31,625 bases of DNA from an uncultured Oscillospiraceae bacterium. GTDB taxonomy: Bacteria; Bacillota; Clostridia; Oscillospirales; Oscillospiraceae. Positions 13,507 through 22,002 of this stretch are shown piece after piece (positions within the stretch are counted from its first letter, which is position 1; every line of letters begins with the position of its first letter). The notes under the pieces were generated by a model that worked only from the letters and a program-made list of their open reading frames with translations, was not told where the DNA came from and ran no database searches. A program made the position numbers and the translations under genes. The stretch covers positions 1 through 31,625 of the forward strand of contig CAJUEU010000019.1 of the NCBI GenBank assembly GCA_910585735.1. The letters run 5' to 3'.

Positions 13507-15036
13507 TCATTTTGACGCCAGCCAGGCCGACAGGCTCCAGGTCTGCCAGTGGGAAGCCTCCTCCCTGGCCTGATCCCGTCGATCCCGTATGGCGTATTCC
13601 ATCTTGGCGTTCTGCGCCCGGCGGGGAAAGGTCACCTTCTCCAGGGCATCCAAAGCGTCATAGGAAAGGCTGTTTACCATGTAGTCCATGTCCAGAAGGG
13701 CAGTCTCCTGCCGCTGGTACAGCACTACATTGTATTCCGCCACCACCCGGTCCACATTGCAGACATTCAGTGCCAGCCAACCCACGATGCTCACCGTTAG
13801 CAATATCTTAAAAAAGCCAAAATCCTGTTTCCACACCTTCAGGGCGGCCGCCAGAAGGAAGATCACCAGCATGACCATGCCCCAGTAGGTCAGAAACCGC
13901 TTGAAGGACAAGCCGTAGACCTGCACATAGAGGGTCATACGGTAGGCCGCCGAGAGAAGGATCACAGCGCTCATGGCGATCATCATGGAGCACAGGAGCT
14001 GCACTGCCCGCCAGGCTCCCCCCTCCCGTTTGGAAAACTGACAGACTGCCAGGACCAGCGCCAGATTCAAAGCCGCCACAAAGACAAGCTGGAAAAATCC
14101 GCTGCGAGCATATTCCGCATAGGAAAGCCCAGGGACCCGGCTCAAATAGTCGGGCCCGCCGAAGAGGGCGGCCGACTGGACCGCCAGGAAAAATCCATAG
14201 AGCAGATCCATTATCCCCAGGACAATAACAATCACTGCCGGGTCCGCCAGCTCAGCCAGAGTTAGGAATCTTTCTCCTTCCTTCCTCTTCTTTCCATAGC
14301 GAAGGGTGTAGCAAAGGCCAAAGAGGAAGGGCATCAGCAAAAGCCCGATGATTAGCCGGAGCACCGCATCTCCAAAAATCTCTCCCAGCCTTTCTGCCAA
14401 CCGTCCCATCACATAGGCGAAATACTCATCCGCCTGGAAGAGTAGAACAGCCGCCAAAAACGTTAGCGGAAGGGCCAGAATAAAACCCAGCAGGACCACC
14501 CTCCAACGCTTCCCGCCGATTTTTCCTGTGCTGCTCCCCACTACGGCCACCGCGGCTGGGGCAGCCCCCAAAAGCCCCTGGAGGACCAGGTAACCCCGTT
14601 CGATCAGCATAGCCGGCCGTGACCAAGCGTAGCCTCCAAGTCCAAACATCTCCACCGTCTGCACTGCCATCAGCCCCAGCAAAAACAGCAGATTCCAGCC
14701 CCAAAGCCATCGGTTGGACCAAATGGAAAAGGTCAGGGCCAGAGCTACCACCGCCAGAAAGAACCAAAAGCCCGCCCGGCTCCCGAAGCCCCTTTTTCCT
14801 CGAAGCAGGAACAGGCTCCCATACCAAAGCCCAACCCACAGGGTTACCCCCAGGCCCGGGAGCCCCGGCCCCAGCAGCAATGCGGCAAACAAGGTCCCCG
14901 CCGACCAGGTCAGAAGCAGGACCAGCAGGTCCCTGCCATCCGATTCAAGTACCCGCTTTTTCTCGGTCTGTTCCGCTTTTTGGGTATGAGATACCTGCGG
15001 CGCCCCAAATGGGGGCGTCGAATGGACGTTTTCCAT
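13507..15036 (-). CDS. DUF4173-family membrane protein
   Basis: A 509-residue protein with about 12 transmembrane segments. The DUF4173 landmarks are the charged juxtamembrane loop YGKKRKEGERF (about residue 249), LYVQVYGLSFKRFLTYWGM (about 379-397) and NVCNVDRVVAEYNVVLYQR (about 429-447). A soluble C-terminal tail carries alternating charged helices (residues 450-509). Family function is unknown. AGGGGAGG precedes ATG 15036. It lies 15 nt downstream of the XRE regulator gene, as is common for these HTH/DUF2975/DUF4173 clusters. The N-terminal 35 residues are polar and poorly conserved in style. Confidence 0.82.
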   Translation of the reverse strand: MENVHSTPPFGAPQVSHTQKAEQTEKKRVLESDGRDLLVLLLTWSAGTLFAALLLGPGLPGLGVTLWVGLWYGSLFLLRGKRGFGSRAGFWFFLAVVALALTFSIWSNRWLWGWNLLFLLGLMAVQTVEMFGLGGYAWSRPAMLIERGYLVLQGLLGAAPAAVAVVGSSTGKIGGKRWRVVLLGFILALPLTFLAAVLLFQADEYFAYVMGRLAERLGEIFGDAVLRLIIGLLLMPFLFGLCYTLRYGKKRKEGERFLTLAELADPAVIVIVLGIMDLLYGFFLAVQSAALFGGPDYLSRVPGLSYAEYARSGFFQLVFVAALNLALVLAVCQFSKREGGAWRAVQLLCSMMIAMSAVILLSAAYRMTLYVQVYGLSFKRFLTYWGMVMLVIFLLAAALKVWKQDFGFFKILLTVSIVGWLALNVCNVDRVVAEYNVVLYQRQETALLDMDYMVNSLSYDALDALEKVTFPRRAQNAKMEYAIRDRRDQAREEASHWQTWSLSAWLASK

Positions 15037-15051
15037 ATTGAATTCCTCCCC

Positions 15052-15273
15052 TTATTCCCCCGGTTCCTCCCCGGGCATGTATTCCAGAATGTCTCCCGGC
15101 TGGCAGTCCAGGGCCTTGCAGATGGCCTCTAAGGTGGAGAAGCGCACCGCCTTGGCGTGGTTGTTCTTGAGCACCGATAGATTGGCTAAGGTCAGGTCCA
15201 CCTTGGCGGCCAGCTCATTCAGGCTCATTTTCCGTTTCGCCATCATCACATCCAGATTGACAATGATCGCCAT
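15052..15273 (-). CDS. XRE-family (YozG-like) transcriptional regulator
   Basis: A 73-residue single-domain helix-turn-helix protein. MSLNELAAKVDLTLANLSVLKNN is the HTH, followed by the conserved VRFSTLEAICKALDCQPGDILEY. Proteins of this exact size and form are usually encoded next to DUF2975 membrane proteins, as here. ATG 15273 has AGGGGGTG about 6 nt upstream. The start lies 11 nt after the DUF2975 stop, and a longer in-frame ORF reading through the DUF2975 gene is only a shadow. It likely regulates its own operon. Confidence 0.9.
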   Translation of the reverse strand: MAIIVNLDVMMAKRKMSLNELAAKVDLTLANLSVLKNNHAKAVRFSTLEAICKALDCQPGDILEYMPGEEPGE

Positions 15274-15284
15274 AGCGCCACCCC

Positions 15285-15860
15285 CTAGATGGTCAGGTCG
15301 TTCTCTTCCTTCATCTGGGCAGCCTGACGGAAGAGGGCGGACATGACCATGCACAGCAGTCCCCCCATGGCAAAAATGGGGACAAAAAAGGTGTTGTAGG
15401 AGCACAGGGATACAGGCGAGCGGAAATACACCAGCCGCCAGACTGCCCGGACCAAGGCGGCTCCCGAAATCGCAAAGCAGCACACCGCCGCCCACTTCAT
15501 GCTATCGGCGTTCTTTTTCTGGAAGGGGGCACCCTCCAGAATAGTGTCCAACACCTTCCGGGCCTGCCAAAGGATCATTGCGGTACATGCTCCGCAGGTC
15601 ACAAGGAACACAGTCAGCACAGCGGTATATTCGCTCCTCCAGACCCGGAAGAGATACTGCCAGCACACCGCCAGGAAAAACGCCGGTCCAAACTCAGGCC
15701 CAAACATTCCAAGCTCCTCAACGGCCCCCCATAAACCATACTCCGCACCGATGCCCACGATCCCCGGCACCATGGGCAAAAGAACCAGATTGCATACAAA
15801 GGTGATGGTCACCAGTATTTTTAAGATTTTTGCCAGATTCTGCACATTTGTTTTTTCCAT
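15285..15860 (-). CDS. DUF2975-family membrane protein
   Basis: A 191-residue protein with four transmembrane helices (about residues 13-34, 56-68 plus 78-98, 121-141, 148-172). The conserved cytoplasmic linker LEGAPFQKKNADSMKW (about 108-123) is typical of DUF2975. Such proteins pair with a small XRE regulator and may act as its membrane-bound partner; this is known only from gene order. GGAGGG precedes ATG 15860. It is the first gene of a four-gene operon. Confidence 0.86.
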   Translation of the reverse strand: MEKTNVQNLAKILKILVTITFVCNLVLLPMVPGIVGIGAEYGLWGAVEELGMFGPEFGPAFFLAVCWQYLFRVWRSEYTAVLTVFLVTCGACTAMILWQARKVLDTILEGAPFQKKNADSMKWAAVCCFAISGAALVRAVWRLVYFRSPVSLCSYNTFFVPIFAMGGLLCMVMSALFRQAAQMKEENDLTI

Positions 15861-15883
15861 AGAGCTTCCCTCCTGTCACCCAT

Positions 15884-15912
15884 AGATTACCACCGCCATT
15901 ATCGAATGTCAA
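15884..15912 (-). promoter_or_regulatory. Promoter of the DUF2975-XRE-DUF4173 operon
   Basis: TTGACA (15912-15907), 17 nt, TAATCT (15889-15884). Two direct copies of TCGATAA flank the -35 on the minus strand (complements around 15900-15906 and 15921-15927), a plausible site for the XRE regulator. Confidence 0.6.
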
Positions 15913-15952
15913 GTGTATTTTATCGATTTTCAATAAATTTATACTGAAGAAC

Positions 15953-15992
15953 AAAAAAGGAGAGGATCAGCACAAGCTGGTCCTCTCCTTTT
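15953..15992 (-). terminator. Terminator of nfnAB
   Basis: A 12-bp A/G-rich arm (complement of 15981-15992) pairs with 15955-15966 plus CAGC/GCTG, with an ACAA-type loop, followed on minus by six T. A second small GC hairpin (CAGCCCGAAGGGCTG, near 16049-16063) lies closer to the stop codon. Confidence 0.82.
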
Positions 15993-16063
15993 ACTGTTAT
16001 CTTGTGAGAGGGACGTCATTCGCCCTCCGAGCAAACGACCGTCCCATCAGCCCGAAGGGCTGC

Positions 16064-17473
16064 TCAGCTCAGGTATTCGTCAATGGCCTTGGCGGCAACC
16101 TTTCCGGCGCCCATGGCCGAGATGACGGTGGCGGCACCGGTGACCGCGTCACCACCTGCGTAAACACCTTCCTTGGTGGTGGCGCCGGTCTGCTCCTCCA
16201 CGATAATGCCGCCGTGCTTATTGACCTCCAGGCCCTCGGTGGTAGACTTAATGAGGGGATTAGGAGAGGTACCGATGGACATGATGACCGTATCCACCTC
16301 AAGCTCAAACTCGCTGCCGGGCACGGGCACGGGACGGCGCCGACCTCTCTCGTCAGGCTCGCCCAGCTCCATCTTGATGCACCGCATGCCGGTAACAAAG
16401 CCATTCTTGGGGTCTCGGCGGTCGTCGGGATTGTGGTAGCCCATGATCTCCACAGGGTTGTTGAGGACCTTGAAGTCGATCCCCTCCTCCATGGCGTGCT
16501 CCACCTCCTCCTTCCGGGCGGGGAGCTCCTCCAGAGATCGGCGGTACACAATGTACACCTTCTCGGCCCCCAGGCGGAGGGCAGTACGGGCGGCGTCCAT
16601 AGCCACATTGCCGCCGCCCACTACAGCCACCTTGCCGCCCTTCATGATGGGGGTCTCGGGGTTGTCTTTGTAGGCCTTCATCAGATTGGAGCGGGTAAGG
16701 AATTCGTTGGCGGAATAAACACCCTTCAGGCTCTCGCCGGGGATACCCATAAAGTTTGGAAGTCCAGCGCCCGAACCCACAAACACGGCCTCATAGCCCA
16801 TGTCAAAGAGCTCGTCGATGGTGAGAGTCTTACCAATGACCATATTGGTCTCCATATCCACACCCATGGCTACCAGATTGTCCACTTCCTTCTGGACAAT
16901 GCTCTTGGGCAGACGGAACTCAGGAATGCCATAGACCAGCACGCCGCCGGCGGTATGTAACGCCTCAAATACCGTGACCTGATAGCCCTTCTTGGCCAGA
17001 TCCCCAGCACAGGTCAGCCCGGAGGGGCCGGAGCCCACAATGGCCACTTTATGTCCGTTGGAGGGCACCTTGTCCGGGAGTTGGGTGGCGTGGGCATTGT
17101 GCCAATCGGCCACGAACCGTTCCAATCGGCCGATACCCACGGGCTCACCCTTGATGCCACGGACACACTTGCTCTCGCACTGGGTCTCCTGGGGGCAGAC
17201 CCGGCCGCAGACGGCAGGCAGAGACGAGGACTTCTGAATGACCTGGTAGGCCCCCTCGAAATCCCCCTCCTTGATCTTGGAGATGAACTCAGGGATATGG
17301 ATATTCACTGGGCAGCCGGACACGCAGGGATAATTCTTGCAGTTAAGGCACCGCAGGGCCTCCTGAACTGCGGTCTCCTCGGAATAACCCAGGGCCACCT
17401 CGCTGAAATTGTGAGCCCGGACCTGGGGCTCCTGGGTAGGCATAGGATTCTTTTTCGGATCCATATTGGGCAT
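16064..17473 (-). CDS. nfnB: NADH-dependent ferredoxin:NADP+ oxidoreductase large subunit (GltA-like)
   Basis: A 469-residue flavoprotein of the glutamate-synthase small-chain family. Cluster ligands are CLNCKNYPCVSGCP (about residues 41-54) and CGRVCPQETQCESKC (about 88-102). The FAD fold GSGPSGLTCAG is near 147 and the NADP(H) fold GGGNVAMDAARTA near 286; the C-terminal GGDAVTGAATV closes the FAD site. Next to an NfnA-type subunit this is best read as NfnB, where flavin-based electron bifurcation couples NADPH oxidation to NAD+ and ferredoxin reduction, or the reverse. No large glutamate synthase gene is present, which disfavours a GOGAT role. ATG 17473 has GGAGG about 10 nt upstream; it begins 1 nt after the nfnA stop. 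Confidence 0.88.
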   Translation of the reverse strand: MPNMDPKKNPMPTQEPQVRAHNFSEVALGYSEETAVQEALRCLNCKNYPCVSGCPVNIHIPEFISKIKEGDFEGAYQVIQKSSSLPAVCGRVCPQETQCESKCVRGIKGEPVGIGRLERFVADWHNAHATQLPDKVPSNGHKVAIVGSGPSGLTCAGDLAKKGYQVTVFEALHTAGGVLVYGIPEFRLPKSIVQKEVDNLVAMGVDMETNMVIGKTLTIDELFDMGYEAVFVGSGAGLPNFMGIPGESLKGVYSANEFLTRSNLMKAYKDNPETPIMKGGKVAVVGGGNVAMDAARTALRLGAEKVYIVYRRSLEELPARKEEVEHAMEEGIDFKVLNNPVEIMGYHNPDDRRDPKNGFVTGMRCIKMELGEPDERGRRRPVPVPGSEFELEVDTVIMSIGTSPNPLIKSTTEGLEVNKHGGIIVEEQTGATTKEGVYAGGDAVTGAATVISAMGAGKVAAKAIDEYLS

Positions 17474-17474
17474 A

Positions 17475-18329
17475 TCATTCGACCTCCTTCTTGAACAGAT
17501 TACAGGTCTCCTCATGGGCATGGCGCTCAAAGCCGTAGTACATGGTTCCCCGGCTCATGGCTTCGTCAAAGTCCACCTCGTAGCCGTTGAAGTCAGGACC
17601 GTCCACACAGGCAAACTTTGTCACCGCCTTGCCTTCCTGGTGGAGAGTAAGGCGGCAGCCGCCGCACATGCCGGTGCCGTCGATCATAATGGGGTTCATG
17701 GACACCATGCAGGGAATGCCGGTGGGCCGGGTGGCCTCCACCACGAACTTCATCATGATGAGAGGCCCGATGGTGATGACCTCGTCAAAGGTCTCCCCGT
17801 TGGCAAACATCTCATTGAGAGGCACACACACATTTCCGTGCCGGCCATAGGAGCCATCGTCGGTCATGACATAAAGCTTGTCGGAGCAGGCCCTGAACTC
17901 ATCCTCCAAAATCAGCAGGTCCTTGGAGCGGAAACCGATGACTGACGTTACCTCGCAGCCCTGCTCATGGAGCTTCTGGGCCACAGGAAGGGCAATGGCA
18001 CAGCCCACACCGCCGCCCACCACACAGACCTTCTTCAGCCCCTCGGTGTGAGTGGGCATGCCCAGGGGACCTACAAAATCGTGGATGTATTCCCCTTCCT
18101 TCAGGTGGTTGAGCTTCTCGGTGGTTGCCCCAACGATCTGGAAGATGATGGTAACGGTCCCCTTCTCCCGGTCATAGCCGGCTACGGTCAGGGGGATCCG
18201 CTCTCCCTCCTCATCCACCCTCAGAATGATAAACTGCCCCGCCTGAGCCTTCGCGGCCACAAAGGGGGCCTCCACCTCCATGAGCGTAACAGTGGGATTC
18301 AGCTCCTTTTTTCTTACGATCTTGACCAT
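17475..18329 (-). CDS. nfnA: NADH-dependent ferredoxin:NADP+ oxidoreductase small subunit
   Basis: A 284-residue FAD/NAD(H)-binding protein of the sulfide dehydrogenase / dihydroorotate dehydrogenase electron-transfer type. It has an N-terminal FAD barrel (VKIVRKKELNPTVTLMEVEAP), the nucleotide fold VCVVGGGVGCAIALPVAQ (about residues 103-120) and the [2Fe-2S] binding region GTGMCGGCRLTL then FACVDGPDFNG (about 218-250). It delivers electrons between NADH and the cluster chain of NfnB. The start is ambiguous: ATG 18329 fits the family N-terminus, but AAGGA lies 5 nt before the in-frame GTG 18338. I see no clear vegetative promoter in 18339-18433. Confidence 0.88.
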   Translation of the reverse strand: MVKIVRKKELNPTVTLMEVEAPFVAAKAQAGQFIILRVDEEGERIPLTVAGYDREKGTVTIIFQIVGATTEKLNHLKEGEYIHDFVGPLGMPTHTEGLKKVCVVGGGVGCAIALPVAQKLHEQGCEVTSVIGFRSKDLLILEDEFRACSDKLYVMTDDGSYGRHGNVCVPLNEMFANGETFDEVITIGPLIMMKFVVEATRPTGIPCMVSMNPIMIDGTGMCGGCRLTLHQEGKAVTKFACVDGPDFNGYEVDFDEAMSRGTMYYGFERHAHEETCNLFKKEVE

Positions 18330-18433
18330 AAATACCACTTCTTTCCTTTATCATTTACTTGTTTTCTCCCGTTTGAGCTTCGTTCCATCCCTGTCCTTTT
18401 GGTTTCTGACTGTCCAATATAATGCGTAGTTTT

Positions 18434-18471
18434 GCTGAAAAGAGGGGGCGGCTTCTCAATTGGAGCCGCCC
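18434..18471 (-). terminator. Terminator of the sensor/ABC cassette
   Basis: GGGCGGCT (complement of 18464-18471) pairs with AGCCGCCC (complement of 18446-18453), a 10-nt loop between, then CCTCTTTTC on minus. It overlaps the stop codon of the histidine kinase. Confidence 0.75.
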
Positions 18472-19392
18472 TCATGCTTTCCAATATAGTATAACGGAAA
18501 AGACATCCCCTGTCAACTTCGCTTCGGCCTTACCTCCCATTTGCTCTGTCAATGCTCTAACGATAGCAAGCCCCAGGCCGGTATTCCGCCCGGACCGGGT
18601 CTGGTCAGTGGTATAAAATCGGTCAAACACATGTGGAAGCTCTTCCTGAATAAGCTCGGCGCCGCCGTTGGACACCCGCACCGTCACCTCTCCCTCTCCA
18701 GCCCAGGCGGCAATCGCCAAAGCCCCGGAGCCATGCTCCAGCGCATTTCGAAGAAGGTTGGAATAGACCCTTGTCATGGCCGCCCGGTCACCCCACACCG
18801 AAGGCAGACCCTCAGGTAGCTCCACACACACCTGAAAATGGGCTTCCAGTTCATCATAAAACGCTGAAAGCAGCTCCCCCAGCACCTCCCGAATGTCCAC
18901 CTTCTCCCGAAGAATAGGGTACTCCCCCGCCTCCAGCCTGGAAAGATCGTAAAAGCTGGCGATCAAGCTTTGGAGCACCCGGGCCCGTCCTTCGATAATG
19001 GTCAGATATTCCCGCCGCTCCTCCCCACTGAGCTCCTCCTTTTCCAGCAGCTGAAGATAACCCAAAATGGAGGTCAGCGGAGTTCGGAGGTCATGGGACA
19101 CGTTGGCGATCTGCCGCCGAAGGGCCTGCTCCCGCCGGCGGAAATCGGAACGCTGATCTTCCCCCTCCCGAAGAAGGGCGCTTACCTGCGCCATCAGTTC
19201 CTCTGCAGCCATATTGGGTGCGGCAAGGCGGAGGGGGGCCGATCCCCCCTCCGCCTTGCGTGCCTTCAGTTGTTGGGCCCCCTGTCGCAGGTTCCGCTCC
19301 AGAGCGTAAATCCGAAGGAGCAATACAACGCACAGGGCGGCAAGCAAAATGACTGCCAGCAGCAGAACACTTTCTCTTTCAAAAATCAGCAA
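18472..19392 (-). CDS. Sensor histidine kinase
   Basis: A 306-residue kinase. Residues 7-28 are one hydrophobic segment with almost no extracellular loop, then a coiled linker (30-95). The H-box NVSHDLRTPLTS has the phospho-acceptor His at about 100; the N-box NLLRNALEH is near 212 and the G-box GLGLAI near 279. Kinases with so little outside domain often sense through a transporter partner. TTG 19392 follows AAGGGGG by 7 nt and is preferred to TTG 19410. It lies 71 nt after the second permease and is last in the cassette, away from its likely response regulator at 22003. It could also receive input from other membrane proteins. Confidence 0.9.
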   Translation of the reverse strand: MLIFERESVLLLAVILLAALCVVLLLRIYALERNLRQGAQQLKARKAEGGSAPLRLAAPNMAAEELMAQVSALLREGEDQRSDFRRREQALRRQIANVSHDLRTPLTSILGYLQLLEKEELSGEERREYLTIIEGRARVLQSLIASFYDLSRLEAGEYPILREKVDIREVLGELLSAFYDELEAHFQVCVELPEGLPSVWGDRAAMTRVYSNLLRNALEHGSGALAIAAWAGEGEVTVRVSNGGAELIQEELPHVFDRFYTTDQTRSGRNTGLGLAIVRALTEQMGGKAEAKLTGDVFSVILYWKA

Positions 19393-19463
19393 GCCATTTC
19401 CCCCTTCCAATGCGCCTTGTCCCGGGTATCCTGAGCCATATCATCTTTCTGCCTGTTCCTTTT

Positions 19464-20249
19464 TTATTTGATCTCTCTATGCCGCAGGATCAGGATGCCA
19501 CCCACACTGCTCAGTCCCCACCATATCAAGCAGACCGCCAGAGCATAGAGCAAGGTATTTCCTCCCAGCAGCGGAAGAAGCACCCCCTGGCCATTCTCGC
19601 TTGCTCCCACCAGCGTAAGGGGAGCTGTAAAACTGATGCTCGCTATCATCTGCCAAACAAAGTGAAGATCGGAGTTCCAAATCGCCGAGGACATCACAGG
19701 AGATACCATGGTCACCATATAAATTAAGACCATGGCACTAGATGTGGACCCAACCAGAAACATTACCATGAACGCAAAGGCATACGCCGCAAGCCAGACA
19801 AGCCACTGGCTCACGAGGCCTTCCATAAAGTCACGGATCAAAAGTCCCTGAACCTTGGGTGGTCCCCCCAGAAAATATGTCAGCAGCAGGAAAAAGCTCA
19901 CGGCCAGAATGGCAATGACGGTCCCCGCAAGAGCCCCCGCCACCAGCTTTCCAATGTAGATCCGGCTCCGGGGAACCCCGAAGACGATCTCGTTCTTCAA
20001 GGTACCGTTCCCACTCTGGTTGTCAAACACCATAGCGGCAAAGATAGGCGCAATAAAGATTCCAGCAGACATCGCTATCAGCAGAAATGCCAGCAATACA
20101 TCCTGAGCGATATACTCCCTTCCCTGCTCCCGTATCATAATGCCAGGAAGGAACACAAAAAGCTCCAGAAGCAGGAGGAGGCCGGTCCCCACGTAGAGCC
20201 CCTTATGAAAGCGCAGCTTATAAAACTCAGCGGAAAGATAATTCAGCAT
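19464..20249 (-). CDS. ABC-2 permease (second of pair)
   Basis: A 261-residue, six-helix permease. The N-terminal LNYLSAEFYKLRFHKG and the cytoplasmic NGTLKNEIVFGVPRSRIYIGKL (about residues 79-100) are typical of lantibiotic-immunity-like permeases (LanE/LanG style). Its ATG begins directly after the stop of the first permease, with AAGGGAG in that gene's end as ribosome site. It forms the membrane channel with the 20250 protein. Confidence 0.85.
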   Translation of the reverse strand: MLNYLSAEFYKLRFHKGLYVGTGLLLLLELFVFLPGIMIREQGREYIAQDVLLAFLLIAMSAGIFIAPIFAAMVFDNQSGNGTLKNEIVFGVPRSRIYIGKLVAGALAGTVIAILAVSFFLLLTYFLGGPPKVQGLLIRDFMEGLVSQWLVWLAAYAFAFMVMFLVGSTSSAMVLIYMVTMVSPVMSSAIWNSDLHFVWQMIASISFTAPLTLVGASENGQGVLLPLLGGNTLLYALAVCLIWWGLSSVGGILILRHREIK

Positions 20250-20990
20250 TTAATTGATCTCCCTTTTTTGGAACACCAACGCTCCTGCCAACGTAGCCAC
20301 CCCCAACCAAGCCATGCCTACCAGCCAGGCATGGGGCAGGTCGATGACCCCCGCAGTGGCGAAGTTCGTCTGAAGAAGAATGGACAGTAGCTTCTCCACA
20401 GCCTCAGCCAGGGTGGGCATCAGCATCCCCAGCAGCTTAAGCATACTGTCTGAAACTCCCACCACCAGCACATAGATCACGGTGGCGGCAGTGGAGCCCC
20501 GCACCAGAAACAGCAGGGCCAGATAGAGGCCCAGGCCACCCAGCCACAGGGGAAGGGCCTGCAAGAGCATCTGTCCCAGCATCTTCATCATCTCGGGCAA
20601 CGTCCCTTCCTGTGGGAACAGGGCCACAGAGAGGAGGAAATAATAGGCCAGGATCACGGTGCAGAGCACCACACACATAATGGCGGTGGCAATCAATTTA
20701 CCAAAGTAGATACGGAATCGGGGTAAACCGTAGGATACCTCATTTTTCAGGGTGTTGTACTTATACTGGTCGGAAAAGACCATGTCGCTGATAACCACCA
20801 CCAGATAAAGCCCCACGGACAGGACCAGAGGCAGGACCCAAAGCACCGACTCGGCGGTGGCCCCAGGTCCGGCGTTGGCCTTCAACATCATAAGCATGGC
20901 GGTGATCCCGCCCAGCACCACAACCAGAAACGCAAACAGATAGACACGGCGACAAACCTTATAAAGCTCTGCGTTCAGATACTTACCCAT
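20250..20990 (-). CDS. ABC-2 permease (first of pair)
   Basis: A 246-residue permease with about six hydrophobic segments. MGKYLNAELYKVCRRVYLF and KYNTLKNEVSYGLPRFRIYFGKL (about residues 77-99) are close paralogues of the same segments in the next gene, so the pair arose by duplication. ATG 20990 has GGGGGTG about 6 nt upstream and overlaps the ATPase stop by 8 nt; a TTG five codons earlier is less likely. Together with the ATPase it should form an exporter of a cationic peptide or membrane-active agent (inference). Confidence 0.85.
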   Translation of the reverse strand: MGKYLNAELYKVCRRVYLFAFLVVVLGGITAMLMMLKANAGPGATAESVLWVLPLVLSVGLYLVVVISDMVFSDQYKYNTLKNEVSYGLPRFRIYFGKLIATAIMCVVLCTVILAYYFLLSVALFPQEGTLPEMMKMLGQMLLQALPLWLGGLGLYLALLFLVRGSTAATVIYVLVVGVSDSMLKLLGMLMPTLAEAVEKLLSILLQTNFATAGVIDLPHAWLVGMAWLGVATLAGALVFQKREIN

Positions 20991-21906
20991 GGTGGACACC
21001 CCCAATCAGGTTCAGGAAATAATCCTCCAAATTGGCTCCCCGGTGCTCCATACCATACAGATTGATCCCTTGCGCCACCAAAAGATTAGTGACCTTTTGA
21101 GGCCTTTCCAGCCCCTCGTAGAGACGGATGGCGCCGCCGGGCAACACCTCGAAATCCCGCAGCCCCAGCTCCTGCTCCATAAGAGCCGCCGCTCTGGGGG
21201 CATCGTCCACCTTGATTTCCATACAGTCCCGGCATTTCTCGGCCAGCTCACCGGCGCTGAGCTGCTCCAGCAGATGACCCTTGTCAATAAAACCATAGCA
21301 GGTGGCCAAGCTCTGAAGCTCCGAAAGGATGTGGCTGGAGATGAGGATGGTGGTCTGATACTGGCGGTTGAGCTCCAGCAGCAGGTTACGGAACTCCACA
21401 ATGCCCTCAGGATCCAGGCCGTTGATGGGCTCGTCCAAAAGCAGCAAATCCGGCCGGTTCATCAGGGCCAATGCCAAACCCAGCCGTTGCTTCATCCCCA
21501 GAGAAAATGTCTTGAACTTTTTCTTCCCTGTGTCCGTCAGGTTGACCTGCTCCAGCGCATCCTCTACAACATGTTTTCCGGCGATCCCACGCTGACGCCG
21601 ATAATATTCCAGATTCTCCCGGGCAGTGAGATAAGGATAGAAGCTGGGGATCTCCACCATGGCGCCGATACGGCTCCGTGCCTGGCTCAGCCCCCGGATA
21701 TCAGAGGCCCCAAAAAGCTCTACTCCACCCCCGGAGGGGACGGTCTGAGCCGCCGCCATACGAATGATGGTGGTCTTGCCCGCTCCATTGCGGCCCACCA
21801 GGCCGTAAATATCTCCCTTTTGGATCGTGATGTTCACGTGATCTACCACGGTAGCGCTTCCGTACCGCTTGGTAAGATCCCGGGTCACCAACACATTTTC
21901 TGACAT
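20983..21906 (-). CDS. ABC transporter ATPase with E-loop (lantibiotic-protection type)
   Basis: A 307-residue ATPase with Walker A GRNGAGKTT (38-46), signature FSLGMKQR (134-141), Walker B LLLLDEPINGLDP and switch SSH (190-192). The Q-loop Gln is replaced by Glu 85 in MVEIPSFYP (codon at 21652-21654). A Glu here, the E-loop, is reported as characteristic of LanF-type lantibiotic self-protection ATPases. The 110-residue C-terminal extension carries the variable domain seen in that group. ATG 21906 has GAGGTCA about 8 nt upstream. Which peptide it answers to is unknown, and no lantibiotic biosynthesis gene is in the window. It is therefore more likely resistance than self-immunity. Confidence 0.9.
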   Translation of the reverse strand: MSENVLVTRDLTKRYGSATVVDHVNITIQKGDIYGLVGRNGAGKTTIIRMAAAQTVPSGGGVELFGASDIRGLSQARSRIGAMVEIPSFYPYLTARENLEYYRRQRGIAGKHVVEDALEQVNLTDTGKKKFKTFSLGMKQRLGLALALMNRPDLLLLDEPINGLDPEGIVEFRNLLLELNRQYQTTILISSHILSELQSLATCYGFIDKGHLLEQLSAGELAEKCRDCMEIKVDDAPRAAALMEQELGLRDFEVLPGGAIRLYEGLERPQKVTNLLVAQGINLYGMEHRGANLEDYFLNLIGGVHHG

Positions 21907-21930
21907 GGTACATGACCTCGCTTTCTTGAG

Positions 21931-21970
21931 ATTGACCTCAGTATAGCGTTCAGTCAATAAGGAACTTCAA
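21931..21970 (-). promoter_or_regulatory. Candidate promoter and inverted repeat before the E-loop ATPase
   Basis: TTGAAG (21970-21965), 19 nt, TATACT (21945-21940) on minus. An inverted repeat ATTGAC / GTCAAT (21931-21936 and 21953-21958) flanks the -10. It may be the response-regulator target. The long spacer fits a promoter that needs an activator. This is a weak, inferred call. Confidence 0.35.
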
Positions 21971-22002
21971 AGAAGATATGAAGAAAGCTTTAAGTTGCAT
22001 TG

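Noticed and set aside
16010..16063. GC hairpins just after nfnB (GGGACG/CGTCCC and CAGCCC/GGGCTG)
   Set aside because: No following T-run; the strong terminator lies further on at 15953-15992, so I do not list them separately.
16064..17473. Glutamate synthase small subunit (GOGAT) call
   Set aside because: The adjacent NfnA-type partner and absence of a large GOGAT subunit make NfnB the better reading.
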